NCBI GenBank assembly: GCA_023390055.1
Contig: JAEWDP010000100.1
Span: 1-40,045, forward strand
DNA: 40,045 nt
Direction of reading: 5' to 3'
DNA from: Pseudomonadota bacterium
GTDB taxonomy: Bacteria; Pseudomonadota; Alphaproteobacteria; Rhizobiales; Rhizobiaceae
Shown: in pieces, positions 24,436-32,238 of the stretch
How the letters are laid out: every line of letters starts with the position of its first letter
How positions within the stretch are numbered: position 1 is the stretch's first letter
Translations under genes and position numbers: made by a program
The notes under the pieces: model-generated
What the model was told of the DNA's origin: nothing
Seen by the model: only the letters and a program-made list of their open reading frames with translations
Databases searched by the model: none

Positions 24436-25660
24436 TGAACTTTCATCCTGCGACGTGGCAATTGTCGGCGGTGGTCCGGCGGGGATATCGGCAGCCCTTG
24501 CACTGCGCCAGCGCGGCCACTCCGTCACCATACTCGAACGCGAGGCTGAAGCAGGCGGTGTTCCGCGTCACTGTGCACATTCGCCATTTGGAATGCGCGA
24601 GTTCAAATGTATTTTGTTCGGACCTGCCTATGCGCGCCGGCTTGCCGCCGAGGCGAACGCTGCAGGCGTCAAGCTTCTTGCCAGACATTCCGTAACCGCA
24701 CTTCATCCGGGCGGCAGGCTCGACATAACGGCACCGGACGGTATGTTTTCGCTTGCACCGAAGCGGGTTCTACTGGCCACGGGTGTGCGTGAAACCCCGC
24801 GTTCGGCCAGGTTTATTTCTGGTGAGCGGCCAATCGGAATTATTACGACGGGAACACTCCAGCATGCAGTCAACCTCGAAGGCTTGCAGCCGATGCGCCG
24901 TGCGCTTGTTGTCGGAACGGAACTTGTCAGCTTCTCGGCCCTGATGACTTGCCACAGCGCCGGCATTGAGCCTGTCGCCATGGTCGACGAAAACTCGCAT
25001 CTGGTCGCCCGCAGCCCGGCTGCGATCTATCCCTGGATCAAGAGGATCCCGCTTCATCTCGGTGTCAGGATCGTCAAAATTCATGGCAGGCCGCGTGTCG
25101 AAGGCGTCACACTTCAAAGGTCGGATGGGACCTTGCTCGAGATCGCCTGTGACGGGATCGTGCTGACGGGCCGGTTCACGGGCGAAGGGAGTCTGGCCCT
25201 TTGCAGTCAAATAGACGTTGATCCGGGAACTGGTGGACCGGTGGTGGACCAGTATGCCCGCTGCTCTGACCCTGCATATTATGCGGCAGGCAATATGCTG
25301 CACCCGGTCGAGACGGCGGGCTGGTGCTTTCGCGAGGGCCGTGAAATCGGTCGTTTGATCTCGGATGATCTTCAAGGTCAGCTGCCGAGAGCAGGCAATG
25401 CAGTCCAGATCGTTGCAGGGGCCGGCATGCGATATGTTCTGCCGCAACGCGTCATCCCTGGAGGACCGAAAGGTTTCGGTGATTTTCAGCTGCGGGTCGC
25501 GCATCCGATTAACGCCGGCATCGTTATGGAACATGCAGGATCTGCTCTATGGCACAGCAAGCGCCGGCTCTTGCCGGAACGGCGCATTCTTGCTCCGCTC
25601 TCATCCTTGACCGGCGTCGCGGCGGGTTCAAAGATCGTCATCAGGTCGAATGAGGACTGA
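24428..25660 (+). CDS. FAD/NAD(P)-binding oxidoreductase, HcnB/GlpB-like
   Basis: Flavoprotein of the pyridine-nucleotide-disulfide reductase superfamily, resembling alpha subunits of opine oxidase, HcnB or D-hydroxyproline dehydrogenase. The ATG at 24428 overlaps the previous gene by eight bases; 410 residues. The N-terminal FAD fold is CDVAIVGGGPAGISAALALR, followed by ERE-x4-GGVPRHC. The mid-protein motif VLLATGVRETPRSARF is typical. The second nucleotide fold (RRALVVGTELVSFSALMTCH) lacks a normal GxGxxG/A, so NAD(P) use is doubtful and quinone or protein transfer is possible. FAD-closing motif AAGNMLHPVETAGWC is present. Unlike many HcnB-type proteins it has no C-terminal [2Fe-2S] Cys set; the preceding gene product carries one. 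Confidence 0.87.
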   Translation: MSNELSSCDVAIVGGGPAGISAALALRQRGHSVTILEREAEAGGVPRHCAHSPFGMREFKCILFGPAYARRLAAEANAAGVKLLARHSVTALHPGGRLDITAPDGMFSLAPKRVLLATGVRETPRSARFISGERPIGIITTGTLQHAVNLEGLQPMRRALVVGTELVSFSALMTCHSAGIEPVAMVDENSHLVARSPAAIYPWIKRIPLHLGVRIVKIHGRPRVEGVTLQRSDGTLLEIACDGIVLTGRFTGEGSLALCSQIDVDPGTGGPVVDQYARCSDPAYYAAGNMLHPVETAGWCFREGREIGRLISDDLQGQLPRAGNAVQIVAGAGMRYVLPQRVIPGGPKGFGDFQLRVAHPINAGIVMEHAGSALWHSKRRLLPERRILAPLSSLTGVAAGSKIVIRSNED

Positions 25661-25661
25661 A

Positions 25662-27080
25662 ATGCGCATTGCGGCAATCGATCAGGGCACGACATCCACG
25701 CGCATCCTCGTCGCAGACGAAAACGGTGGGCTTGAGATTATCCATTCCGTGAGACATGCGCAGCATTATCCTCATGGCGGACATGTCGAACACGACCCGC
25801 TTGAACTCCTGGCCAATATTCGCGCCTGTCTTGCAGCTGCCGGCCCGGTCGATGCAATCGGTATCGACAACCAGGGCGAAAGCTGCCTTGCCTGGGACGC
25901 CGATACGCTGGAGCCACTATCACCCGTCATTGTCTGGCAGGACAATCGGACCAGTGCGGAGATCGAGCGGCTCCGTGCAAGTGGTGCGCAAGAGGTCACG
26001 CTGTCGCGAGCGGGATTGCCCCTGGATCCATATTTTTCAGCTTCGAAGCTGAGTTGGATCCTTGAAAACATCCCCGCGGCGAAAAATGCATTGATGAAGG
26101 GCAGGCTGCGCCTTGGCACCACCGACGCGTTTTTCCTGAATTGCCTGACAGGCCGTTTCATCACGGATCAGACGACCGCATCGCGAACGTCCCTGATGAA
26201 CCTTCAAAACGGCTTGTGGGATCCGGAACTCTGCCGTCTTTTCGGCATTCCAATGGAATGCTTGCCGGAAATAGGCTTCAGCGCCGGCATTGTCCTGGGT
26301 GAGGTGGACGGGATCCCCGTGACGGCCTCGGTTGTCGATCAGCAGGCGGCACTCTACGGCCATGGTTGCAGGCGTGTGGGTGATGCAAAAGTGACGTTTG
26401 GAACCGGAGCATTTGCTCTCGCCATTACTGGCGACCAGATCTTGAACGCGCCGGATCTTGGTCTCTTGCCAACGGTCGCCTGGGCTTTGCCGGATGGCGT
26501 GACGTATGCGGTCGATGGTGGTGTCTACGATGCCGGAGCGACCGTCGAGTGGCTGCGTCGTCTCGGCCTTGTGGAAAATCTCGATGCGGGCCTGTCCGAC
26601 TTTCCGCCTGTTGCAGTGATCGAACGCGGACTTGCATTTGTCCCGGCCCTGTCCGGCCTGGGCTGCCCCTACTGGGACCGTTCAGGCGCAGGCTTATGGA
26701 TCGGAATGGGCGCTGAAACAACGGCCAGTGACATGGTTCAGTCGGCGCTTGAGGGCATCGCACTGCGCACCGCAGAGGTTTTGAAGGCAATCGAGAAGCA
26801 GCTGGAGCTGCCTGTGGCCGTCTCGGTCGACGGTGGTTTGTCCACCAACAGCTATTTCACCAGCTTCCTCGCTGAGGCTGCGGAGCGCAACATCAGCACG
26901 TGTCAATTTTCCGAGCTCACCAGCCTTGGCTGCGCTTCGCTGGCAGGTCTGGCTGTGGGTGCTCGATTACCGCAACCGGACGGCGGCAAGGAATATCGCC
27001 CTGTTTCGAAATATGATGTCGGAGCGTGGCACGCCCGTTTTGCCGACGCAGTATCCCGTTGTCGCAATTGGCGAACATGA
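25662..27080 (+). CDS. FGGY-family carbohydrate/polyol kinase, glycerol-kinase-like
   Basis: ATP-dependent kinase expected to phosphorylate a small polyol or sugar. The ATG at 25662 has GAGG six bases upstream; an ATG at 25650 overlapping the previous gene is less likely. The 472 residues resemble GlpK: IDQGTTSTRI (6-15), HVEHDP (41-46), IVWQDNRTS (90-98), GLPLDPYFSASKLSWIL (118-134), DQQAALYGHG (226-235), FGTGAFALAITG and the C-terminal VDGGLSTN. Compared with E. coli GlpK, the glycerol-contacting Arg-Glu pair reads Gly72-Glu73 (NQGES for NQRET). The Trp, Tyr, Asp and Phe contacts are kept (W92, Y124, D226, F251). A substrate other than glycerol is therefore likely. The stop lies 25 bases from the convergent AraC gene. 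Confidence 0.92.
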   Translation: MRIAAIDQGTTSTRILVADENGGLEIIHSVRHAQHYPHGGHVEHDPLELLANIRACLAAAGPVDAIGIDNQGESCLAWDADTLEPLSPVIVWQDNRTSAEIERLRASGAQEVTLSRAGLPLDPYFSASKLSWILENIPAAKNALMKGRLRLGTTDAFFLNCLTGRFITDQTTASRTSLMNLQNGLWDPELCRLFGIPMECLPEIGFSAGIVLGEVDGIPVTASVVDQQAALYGHGCRRVGDAKVTFGTGAFALAITGDQILNAPDLGLLPTVAWALPDGVTYAVDGGVYDAGATVEWLRRLGLVENLDAGLSDFPPVAVIERGLAFVPALSGLGCPYWDRSGAGLWIGMGAETTASDMVQSALEGIALRTAEVLKAIEKQLELPVAVSVDGGLSTNSYFTSFLAEAAERNISTCQFSELTSLGCASLAGLAVGARLPQPDGGKEYRPVSKYDVGAWHARFADAVSRCRNWRT

Positions 27081-27105
27081 TCTGATCGGGCGCGACAAGG
27101 ATGCA

Positions 27106-28053
27106 TTACACAGTTTGTGGATCAGATACCGGTGGTTGCGTTATCATCGATCTGTTTCGTATGCGCGCTGCCTGTCGATAGCCCCTGGGAGTCAGGCCGG
27201 TCTCGATCTTGAAATACCGGTTGAAGTTGGAGAGGTTGTTGAAACCCGCCTCAAAGCAGATGTCCGTGATCGACATGTCGGTTTCTGCGAGCATGGTTCT
27301 GGCGCGCCAGACGCGTACGGATCGACTATAGGCGGAAAAATTCATGCCTGTCAGACGGCGAAACGCTCGGGAAAAAGCAGATGGTTCCAGCCCCACCTGG
27401 TCGGCGACCTCGTGCATTGACGAGCCGGGGTTAGACTGCATGATCTGGATTGCCCTGTCGATCCTGCGGTGACGTCTGTCCGACAGGTTGTTGTAGGTTG
27501 CGATGAAATGCTCGCTGGCCAGGAGCCGTTTCTGCGAGGCCGCCTCGATCCGGTTCAGGATCTCTATGAAAAGCTCCAACCGGCTTGTGCCATGATGTTC
27601 ATGCAGTTCGATGACCTTGGACCCGATTGCGACGGCTTCGGGACCCAGGATCTCGATGCCGCGATCTGCCAGCGGCTTCAAGCGATGAAGGACATCGAAT
27701 TCCTGGCAGATCGATCGGATACCGATCAACGCATCCGCATCGAACTGCAAGACTAGATCGCGTCCAGGCAAGGATGGCGCGCCGGGCGTGATCCAGTTGT
27801 GGGGCAGGTTGGTGCCCGTGAGCATCAGGTGCCCCGGCTTGAAGGGGCCGACATAGTCGCCGACATATGCGAACCCTTGAGCGGCAGGGATATAGTGAAT
27901 TTCCCATTCCGGATGATAGTTCCAGATGCAGACCGGGTTGGGGTAGTCATCGCGGCGGATGAGGTAGGACATGCCGCCGGGCAGCACGATCTGTTCCCGC
28001 GTTGCGTTGAACGCAGCTGATGCAGAATGCGGAAAATCTGATGCAAGCGTCAC
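27106..28053 (-). CDS. AraC-family transcriptional regulator
   Basis: Predicted activator of the divergent ABC transporter/dehydrogenase operon. The GTG at 28051-28053 has TGGAGA about eight bases upstream and gives 315 residues; a TTG at 28086 is open but has no good site. The N-terminal cupin-like sensor includes WNYHPEWEIHYIPAAQGFAY and GHLMLTGTNLPHNWITP, the pattern of carbohydrate-responsive AraC proteins. The C-terminal double helix-turn-helix spans about 215-305, with EVADQVGLEPSAFSRAFRRL and ITDICFEAGFNNLSNFNRYF then TGLTPRGYR. It is convergent with the FGGY kinase gene. Its sensor fold differs from the DeoR regulator, so the island has two control circuits. Confidence 0.93.
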   Translation of the reverse strand: MTLASDFPHSASAAFNATREQIVLPGGMSYLIRRDDYPNPVCIWNYHPEWEIHYIPAAQGFAYVGDYVGPFKPGHLMLTGTNLPHNWITPGAPSLPGRDLVLQFDADALIGIRSICQEFDVLHRLKPLADRGIEILGPEAVAIGSKVIELHEHHGTSRLELFIEILNRIEAASQKRLLASEHFIATYNNLSDRRHRRIDRAIQIMQSNPGSSMHEVADQVGLEPSAFSRAFRRLTGMNFSAYSRSVRVWRARTMLAETDMSITDICFEAGFNNLSNFNRYFKIETGLTPRGYRQAARIRNRSMITQPPVSDPQTV

Positions 28054-28150
28054 CCAAAATCTCCATAAAAGGAAATCATAAGTCAAAATAGTATCAGTTT
28101 ATGTGGAATTGCAAACTAGTCCCGATCAAGACCTTGTCCAAAATGGCAAT

Positions 28151-28177
28151 CGTTGACGGCCAACGGAGTAGCCGTTG
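28151..28177 (+). promoter_or_regulatory. Mutually exclusive hairpins before the ABC binding-protein gene
   Basis: CAACG(G) at 28161-28166 can pair with CGTTG upstream (28151-28155) or with CCGTTG downstream (28172-28177, loop AGTAG). The downstream stem ends three bases before the AGGGAGG ribosome site (from about 28180). The two folds compete for the same strand, so the leader could switch translation initiation. Short stems make this tentative. Confidence 0.4.
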
Positions 28178-28190
28178 AAGGGAGGAAATC

Positions 28191-29441
28191 ATGGGATTGA
28201 ATACGCTCCGCGCAGGCTGCGCGGTCATTGCAATGGTAGCCGCATCCAACGCTTACGCTGCAGCTGAGTGCAGCGACGATCTTCGCATCCTGGCGCAGCC
28301 ACGTGACGGACTGACGCTGCTCGAAGAATATGTCGACGAGTTCGAGGAACTGTCCGGCGCCGGCTTCGAAATCAACTATCTCAACGAAAACGATCGCCGC
28401 GCGAAATCGCAGGCCGACGCGTCGACCGTCGGCAGCTTCGACGTCTATTATGTAGATGAGGCCAACCTGGCGCTCTTTGTTTCTTCCGGCTGGATCGTTC
28501 CGCTCCTGGACTACTATCCGGAAGAATACGACTACAACGACTTTGATGCAGGGATGCGGACTGCGGCAACCTTTGACGGCAAGCAGTGGTTTGCGCCAAT
28601 CCAGGGTGGCGGCGACCTGATGGTCTACCGGACGGATCTTCTTGAAAAGGCCGGTATCGCACCGCCGACGACGTGGGATGAATATCTTGCTGCCGTGGAA
28701 AAGCTGCACGATCCGGATAACGGCGTTTATGGTACCGCCTTGCGCGGCCAGCGGGGCTCGGGCGCCAATGTCTGGCGCTGGATGCCGCTGTTCAAGGCCA
28801 ATGGCGGCGAATGGTTCAAGGATGGCAAGCCGGCCTTCAACTCGGAAGCGGCGGTGAAGGCGACGCAGGCTTACCTCGACCTGTTTGAGTATTCCGCGCC
28901 CGGAACGCAAACTGGTTCCTGGGATGAATCGACCGGGGCCTTCCGTGCCGGGAAGGTTGCCATCATCATCGAATCGGCACCGCTCGGAGGCATGTCTGTC
29001 GACAAGGCTCAGAGCCAGGTCGTCGACAAGGTCGCCTTCTCCGTGCCGCCGTCACCATTGCCGGGTGGTGGTTACGCTCATGGCTTTGCCATTGCCTCCA
29101 AGGCGAATGCGAGCGAGGAGGAAAAGGCCTGCGCCGGTCTCTTCGTTGCCTGGGCAACATCAAAGGAACAGGAAGCCCGTCGTCTGGCAGCTGGTCAGCC
29201 GGGCGAATTGACCCGCACCAGCACCTATCAGAGCCCTGAATATGCCGAGACCTTTGGTCAGAACCTGGCGGACGCGATGGCAGCGACCGCCGAGAAGACG
29301 ACGGTCACCTTCTGGCAGGATCCGCGCTGGCAGGAACTGGGCAACCAGTGGGGCATCATGCTGGAGGAGTTGATTACCGGCAGCCGCACGGACATCAAGG
29401 CGACGCTCGATGAACTCGAGGCCTTCGCCGCCAAGCTCTGA
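28191..29441 (+). CDS. ABC transporter substrate-binding protein, family 1 (sugar/polyol type)
   Basis: Periplasmic binding protein that delivers a sugar or polyol to the permeases encoded next. The ATG follows GGGAGGAAATC. The signal peptide (LRAGCAVIAMVAASNAYA, cleavage near 24-25) leads to a mature protein starting AECSDDLRIL, within 416 residues. Solute-binding family 1 features include GSFDVYYVDEANLALFVSSG, QWFAPIQGGGDLMVYRTDLL, AGIAPPTTWDEYLAA and FRAGKVAIIIESAP, with a late GGGYAHGFAIA segment. The last is seen in polyol/mannitol-type (SmoE-like) and other CUT1 binding proteins. It is the first gene of the AraC-divergent operon. Ligand inferred, not shown. Confidence 0.92.
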   Translation: MGLNTLRAGCAVIAMVAASNAYAAAECSDDLRILAQPRDGLTLLEEYVDEFEELSGAGFEINYLNENDRRAKSQADASTVGSFDVYYVDEANLALFVSSGWIVPLLDYYPEEYDYNDFDAGMRTAATFDGKQWFAPIQGGGDLMVYRTDLLEKAGIAPPTTWDEYLAAVEKLHDPDNGVYGTALRGQRGSGANVWRWMPLFKANGGEWFKDGKPAFNSEAAVKATQAYLDLFEYSAPGTQTGSWDESTGAFRAGKVAIIIESAPLGGMSVDKAQSQVVDKVAFSVPPSPLPGGGYAHGFAIASKANASEEEKACAGLFVAWATSKEQEARRLAAGQPGELTRTSTYQSPEYAETFGQNLADAMAATAEKTTVTFWQDPRWQELGNQWGIMLEELITGSRTDIKATLDELEAFAAKL

Positions 29442-29462
29442 CGCCTCAAAAGCCGTCGAAGC

Positions 29463-29484
29463 GGGCGCGTCGAAAGGCGCGCCC
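29463..29484 (+). promoter_or_regulatory. Intercistronic hairpin after the ABC binding-protein gene
   Basis: GGGCGCG and CGCGCCC form a perfect 7-base GC stem with an 8-base loop (TCGAAAGG), 21 bases past the binding-protein stop. No T-run follows. A role in mRNA protection or stoichiometry between binding protein and permeases is the usual explanation for hairpins in this position. Confidence 0.6.
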
Positions 29485-29507
29485 ATCCTTCAATCCGAGG
29501 ATCTGCC

Positions 29508-30371
29508 ATGCGCCGCGGCCGCTCGCTGCCTTATGTCTTTTTAGGCCCACCCCTGGGCATCCTGATCGTGCTGGCTTTGGTCCCAACGATCTATGCGATC
29601 AACATTTCGCTGCAGAACCGGACGCTCGCGCAGCCGGTGGCGGATTATGTCTGGTTTGCCAACTATGTTGCCTTGTTGTCCGATGCCCGCTTCGTGAATG
29701 CGTTGTGGGTCTCGTTCAAGTGGGAGATCCTGACCGTTACCGCGACGATGATCACGGGGCTTGCACTGGGCATCGCAATGTTTGAGGCGGCCAGTCCGCG
29801 TCTGCGCAACATTCTCTGCCTCCTGTTTATCATCCCGGTCCTTCTGCCGCGTGTCTGTGCTGCCTTCGTCTGGAAATTTTCCTTTCATCCGCTTTATGGT
29901 GCTCTCACATGGCCTGTGCGCGAGTTGACCGGAACAACGCCCGACATCCTGTCAACGCCGCTCGGCGCGCTCCTTGCAGTCGCCTTTGTCGATGTCTGGC
30001 AATGGGGTCTGTTCTTCGCTGTCATCATCCTGAAGCTTCTGGAATCGCTACCACCCCAGCCACTTGAAGCGGCCAGGATAGATCGGGCGACGTGGTTTGA
30101 GGTCCACCGTTTCGTTACGCTCCCGATGCTGAAGGCGCCCCTGATCAGCCTTTTGTTGGTCAAGGCTATTGAAAGCCTGCGCTCTTTCGACCTTGTCTAT
30201 GTCATGACGCGGGGTGGACCCGGCATCTCGACTGAAACGCTTGACATGTATGCCTATTCCCAGGGTTTCATCGAGTCCGGCAAGATCTCCTATGCGTCGT
30301 CCATGGCGGTAATCATGATGGTGCTGACGATCGTGGCCTTCACCGTCACCTGGAAGAGGCTGTCGCGATGA
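29508..30371 (+). CDS. ABC transporter permease, MalF/UgpA type
   Basis: First inner-membrane channel subunit of the CUT1-type importer. The 287 residues hold about six spans, starting PYVFLGPPLGILIVLALVPT. The cytoplasmic EAA loop that contacts the ATPase is QPLEAARIDRATWFEVHRFV then TLPML. The segment SFDLVYVMTRGGPGISTETL is typical of the MalF-side permeases. The ribosome site GAGG lies 12 bases before the ATG. Its stop overlaps the next permease start by four bases (ATGA). Confidence 0.93.
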   Translation: MRRGRSLPYVFLGPPLGILIVLALVPTIYAINISLQNRTLAQPVADYVWFANYVALLSDARFVNALWVSFKWEILTVTATMITGLALGIAMFEAASPRLRNILCLLFIIPVLLPRVCAAFVWKFSFHPLYGALTWPVRELTGTTPDILSTPLGALLAVAFVDVWQWGLFFAVIILKLLESLPPQPLEAARIDRATWFEVHRFVTLPMLKAPLISLLLVKAIESLRSFDLVYVMTRGGPGISTETLDMYAYSQGFIESGKISYASSMAVIMMVLTIVAFTVTWKRLSR

Positions 30372-31186
30372 AGTTCTCGATCCTTTTGCTCAGACTGCTT
30401 TTGGCTTTTGCAGCCGCCCTTGTTGTCCTGCCACTCCTGTGGACGTTGCTCAACGCCTTCAAGACCAATGCCGACCTGCTGGTCAGTACCCCGAAGCTCG
30501 TCTTCCAGCCGGTCTGGGACAATATGAGTTACGTCCTTAACCGCCGTTCCGTGGCGCGTGCGCTCACCAACTCGCTGATCATCTGCTCCGCCGCCGTCCT
30601 GATCGGGGCTGTAATTGGAGGTCCGGCAGCTTACGTCATTGCGCGTTTTAAGAACCGCCTGACAAAGGAGACGCAGTTCTTCGTCCTGTCGCTGCGCTTT
30701 CTTCCCCCCGTCGCAATCGCGATCCCGATGCTCGTTATCTGGCTTGGCCTTAATCTTTACGACACGCGGTTCTCGATGATTGTCACCTATCTGATCGTGA
30801 CGGCATCCATCACCATCTGGTTGTCCGTGCCGGCGTTCGAAAGGGTCAGCCTTCACGTCGAAGAGGCTGCTCGCGTTGATGGGCTTGGGCCCTATGCAAC
30901 CTTCTTTCGCATTGCCCTGCCGATCGCACGCTTCCAGGTTTTCGGGGCCATCGCCTTTTCCTTCGTCCTTGTCTGGAACGAATTCCTCCTTGCCATGATG
31001 CTCACCACGTCCAGGGCAAAGACCCTTCCAATAATCGCGTCGGAGATGTCTCAGCTCGGCATGAACGTTCCCTGGGGCATCCTCAACGCGGCGGTCGTTC
31101 TGCTCTCGCTACCGCCGCTGATACTGCTTGGGGTCATGGTGGGCGGGCTGAACGCCGCATTCTCAAAGAAAACTGATCAAGGTTGA
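30368..31186 (+). CDS. ABC transporter permease, MalG/UgpE type
   Basis: Second channel subunit of the importer. The 272 residues have about six spans and the EAA loop HVEEAARVDGLGPYATFFRI followed by ALPIARF. The MalG-side motif FVLVWNEFLLAMMLTTSRAK and the N-terminal LPLLWTLLNAFKTNADLLVS are typical. It overlaps the first permease by ATGA and ends six bases before the chosen dehydrogenase ATG. Translational coupling along the operon is likely. Confidence 0.93.
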   Translation: MKFSILLLRLLLAFAAALVVLPLLWTLLNAFKTNADLLVSTPKLVFQPVWDNMSYVLNRRSVARALTNSLIICSAAVLIGAVIGGPAAYVIARFKNRLTKETQFFVLSLRFLPPVAIAIPMLVIWLGLNLYDTRFSMIVTYLIVTASITIWLSVPAFERVSLHVEEAARVDGLGPYATFFRIALPIARFQVFGAIAFSFVLVWNEFLLAMMLTTSRAKTLPIIASEMSQLGMNVPWGILNAAVVLLSLPPLILLGVMVGGLNAAFSKKTDQG

Positions 31187-31191
31187 CCTTC

Positions 31192-32238
31192 ATGAAAGCA
31201 CTTGTTCTCGAACGCGTTGGCGAACTTTCCCTGCGCGATATCGATTTGGAACAGAAGATGGCACCGGACGATGTGCGCATACGTCTCCACACCGTGGGCA
31301 TATGCGGTAGCGACGTGCATTATTATACCCATGGTCGGATCGGCGATTTCGTGGTGAATGAACCCATGGTCCTGGGCCATGAAGCCGCAGGTAGGGTCAT
31401 CGAAGTCGGTGCCAACGTCACGCATCTCAAAGCAGGCGACCGCGTCTGCATGGAGCCCGGTATTCCCGATCCGCTTTCCCGTGCCTCCCGCCTCGGCCTT
31501 TATAATGTCGATCCCGCCGTCACGTTTTGGGCAACACCGCCCGTGCATGGGGTCTTGTGTCCGCAAACGGTGCATCCGGCGAGTTTCACCTACAAGCTGC
31601 CGGACAATGTCTCATTCGCAGAAGGGGCCATGGTCGAACCGTTCGCCGTCGGCATGCAGGCCGCTGCCCGTGCCCGCATCACGCCAGGCGACACCGCTGT
31701 GGTCACAGGGTGTGGGACGATCGGGATCATGGTTGCTCTGGCGGCGCTTGCCGGGGGGTGCTCACGGGTGCTGATTTCCGATTTCTCAGAAGCCAAGTTG
31801 AAGCTTGCTGCAACTTATGACGGGATATCGGGTGTCAACTTGCGTGAACAGAACCTGGTGGACGCGGTGAAGGCTGCCACCGAAGGCTGGGGCGTCGATA
31901 TCGTTTTTGAATGCTCGGGTACTGCTGCAGCGGCCCGCGATGTCTTCCAGGCCGTCCGGCCAGGTGGAGCAGTCGTTTTCGTCGGCCTTCCGCCGGAGCC
32001 GGTTCCGGTGGATATCACGGCTGCTTGCGCGCGGGAATGCCGTATCGAAACCGTCTTCCGCTACGCCAACGTTTTTGACCGGGCGCTTGCCCTGATTGCG
32101 GCCGGCAAGGTGGATTTGAAACCGCTCGTTTCTGACACGTTCACATTCGACCAGTCCATTGCAGCCTTTGAACGGGCGGCGGAAGGACGTGCAGAAGACG
32201 TGAAACTGCAGATCGCCATGGGTGAGGAGGCGAACTGA
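31192..32238 (+). CDS. Zinc-dependent polyol dehydrogenase (xylitol/sorbitol dehydrogenase-like, MDR family)
   Basis: NAD-dependent medium-chain dehydrogenase expected to oxidise the polyol imported by the surrounding ABC system to a ketose. The ATG at 31192 (AAGG about nine bases upstream) gives 348 residues; a TTG at 31183 overlapping the permease is open too. Catalytic zinc residues are C38 (GICGSDVHYY), H63-E64 (LGHEAAG) and E149 (EGAMVEPFAV). The structural zinc Cys set is absent: D93, S96, S99 and D107 occupy the four positions. The Rossmann motif is GCGTIGIM, followed by ISDFSEAKL. The gene sits between permease and ATPase genes and overlaps the ATPase start by one base. Xylitol dehydrogenase is the closest match I can judge. 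Confidence 0.88.
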   Translation: MKALVLERVGELSLRDIDLEQKMAPDDVRIRLHTVGICGSDVHYYTHGRIGDFVVNEPMVLGHEAAGRVIEVGANVTHLKAGDRVCMEPGIPDPLSRASRLGLYNVDPAVTFWATPPVHGVLCPQTVHPASFTYKLPDNVSFAEGAMVEPFAVGMQAAARARITPGDTAVVTGCGTIGIMVALAALAGGCSRVLISDFSEAKLKLAATYDGISGVNLREQNLVDAVKAATEGWGVDIVFECSGTAAAARDVFQAVRPGGAVVFVGLPPEPVPVDITAACARECRIETVFRYANVFDRALALIAAGKVDLKPLVSDTFTFDQSIAAFERAAEGRAEDVKLQIAMGEEAN

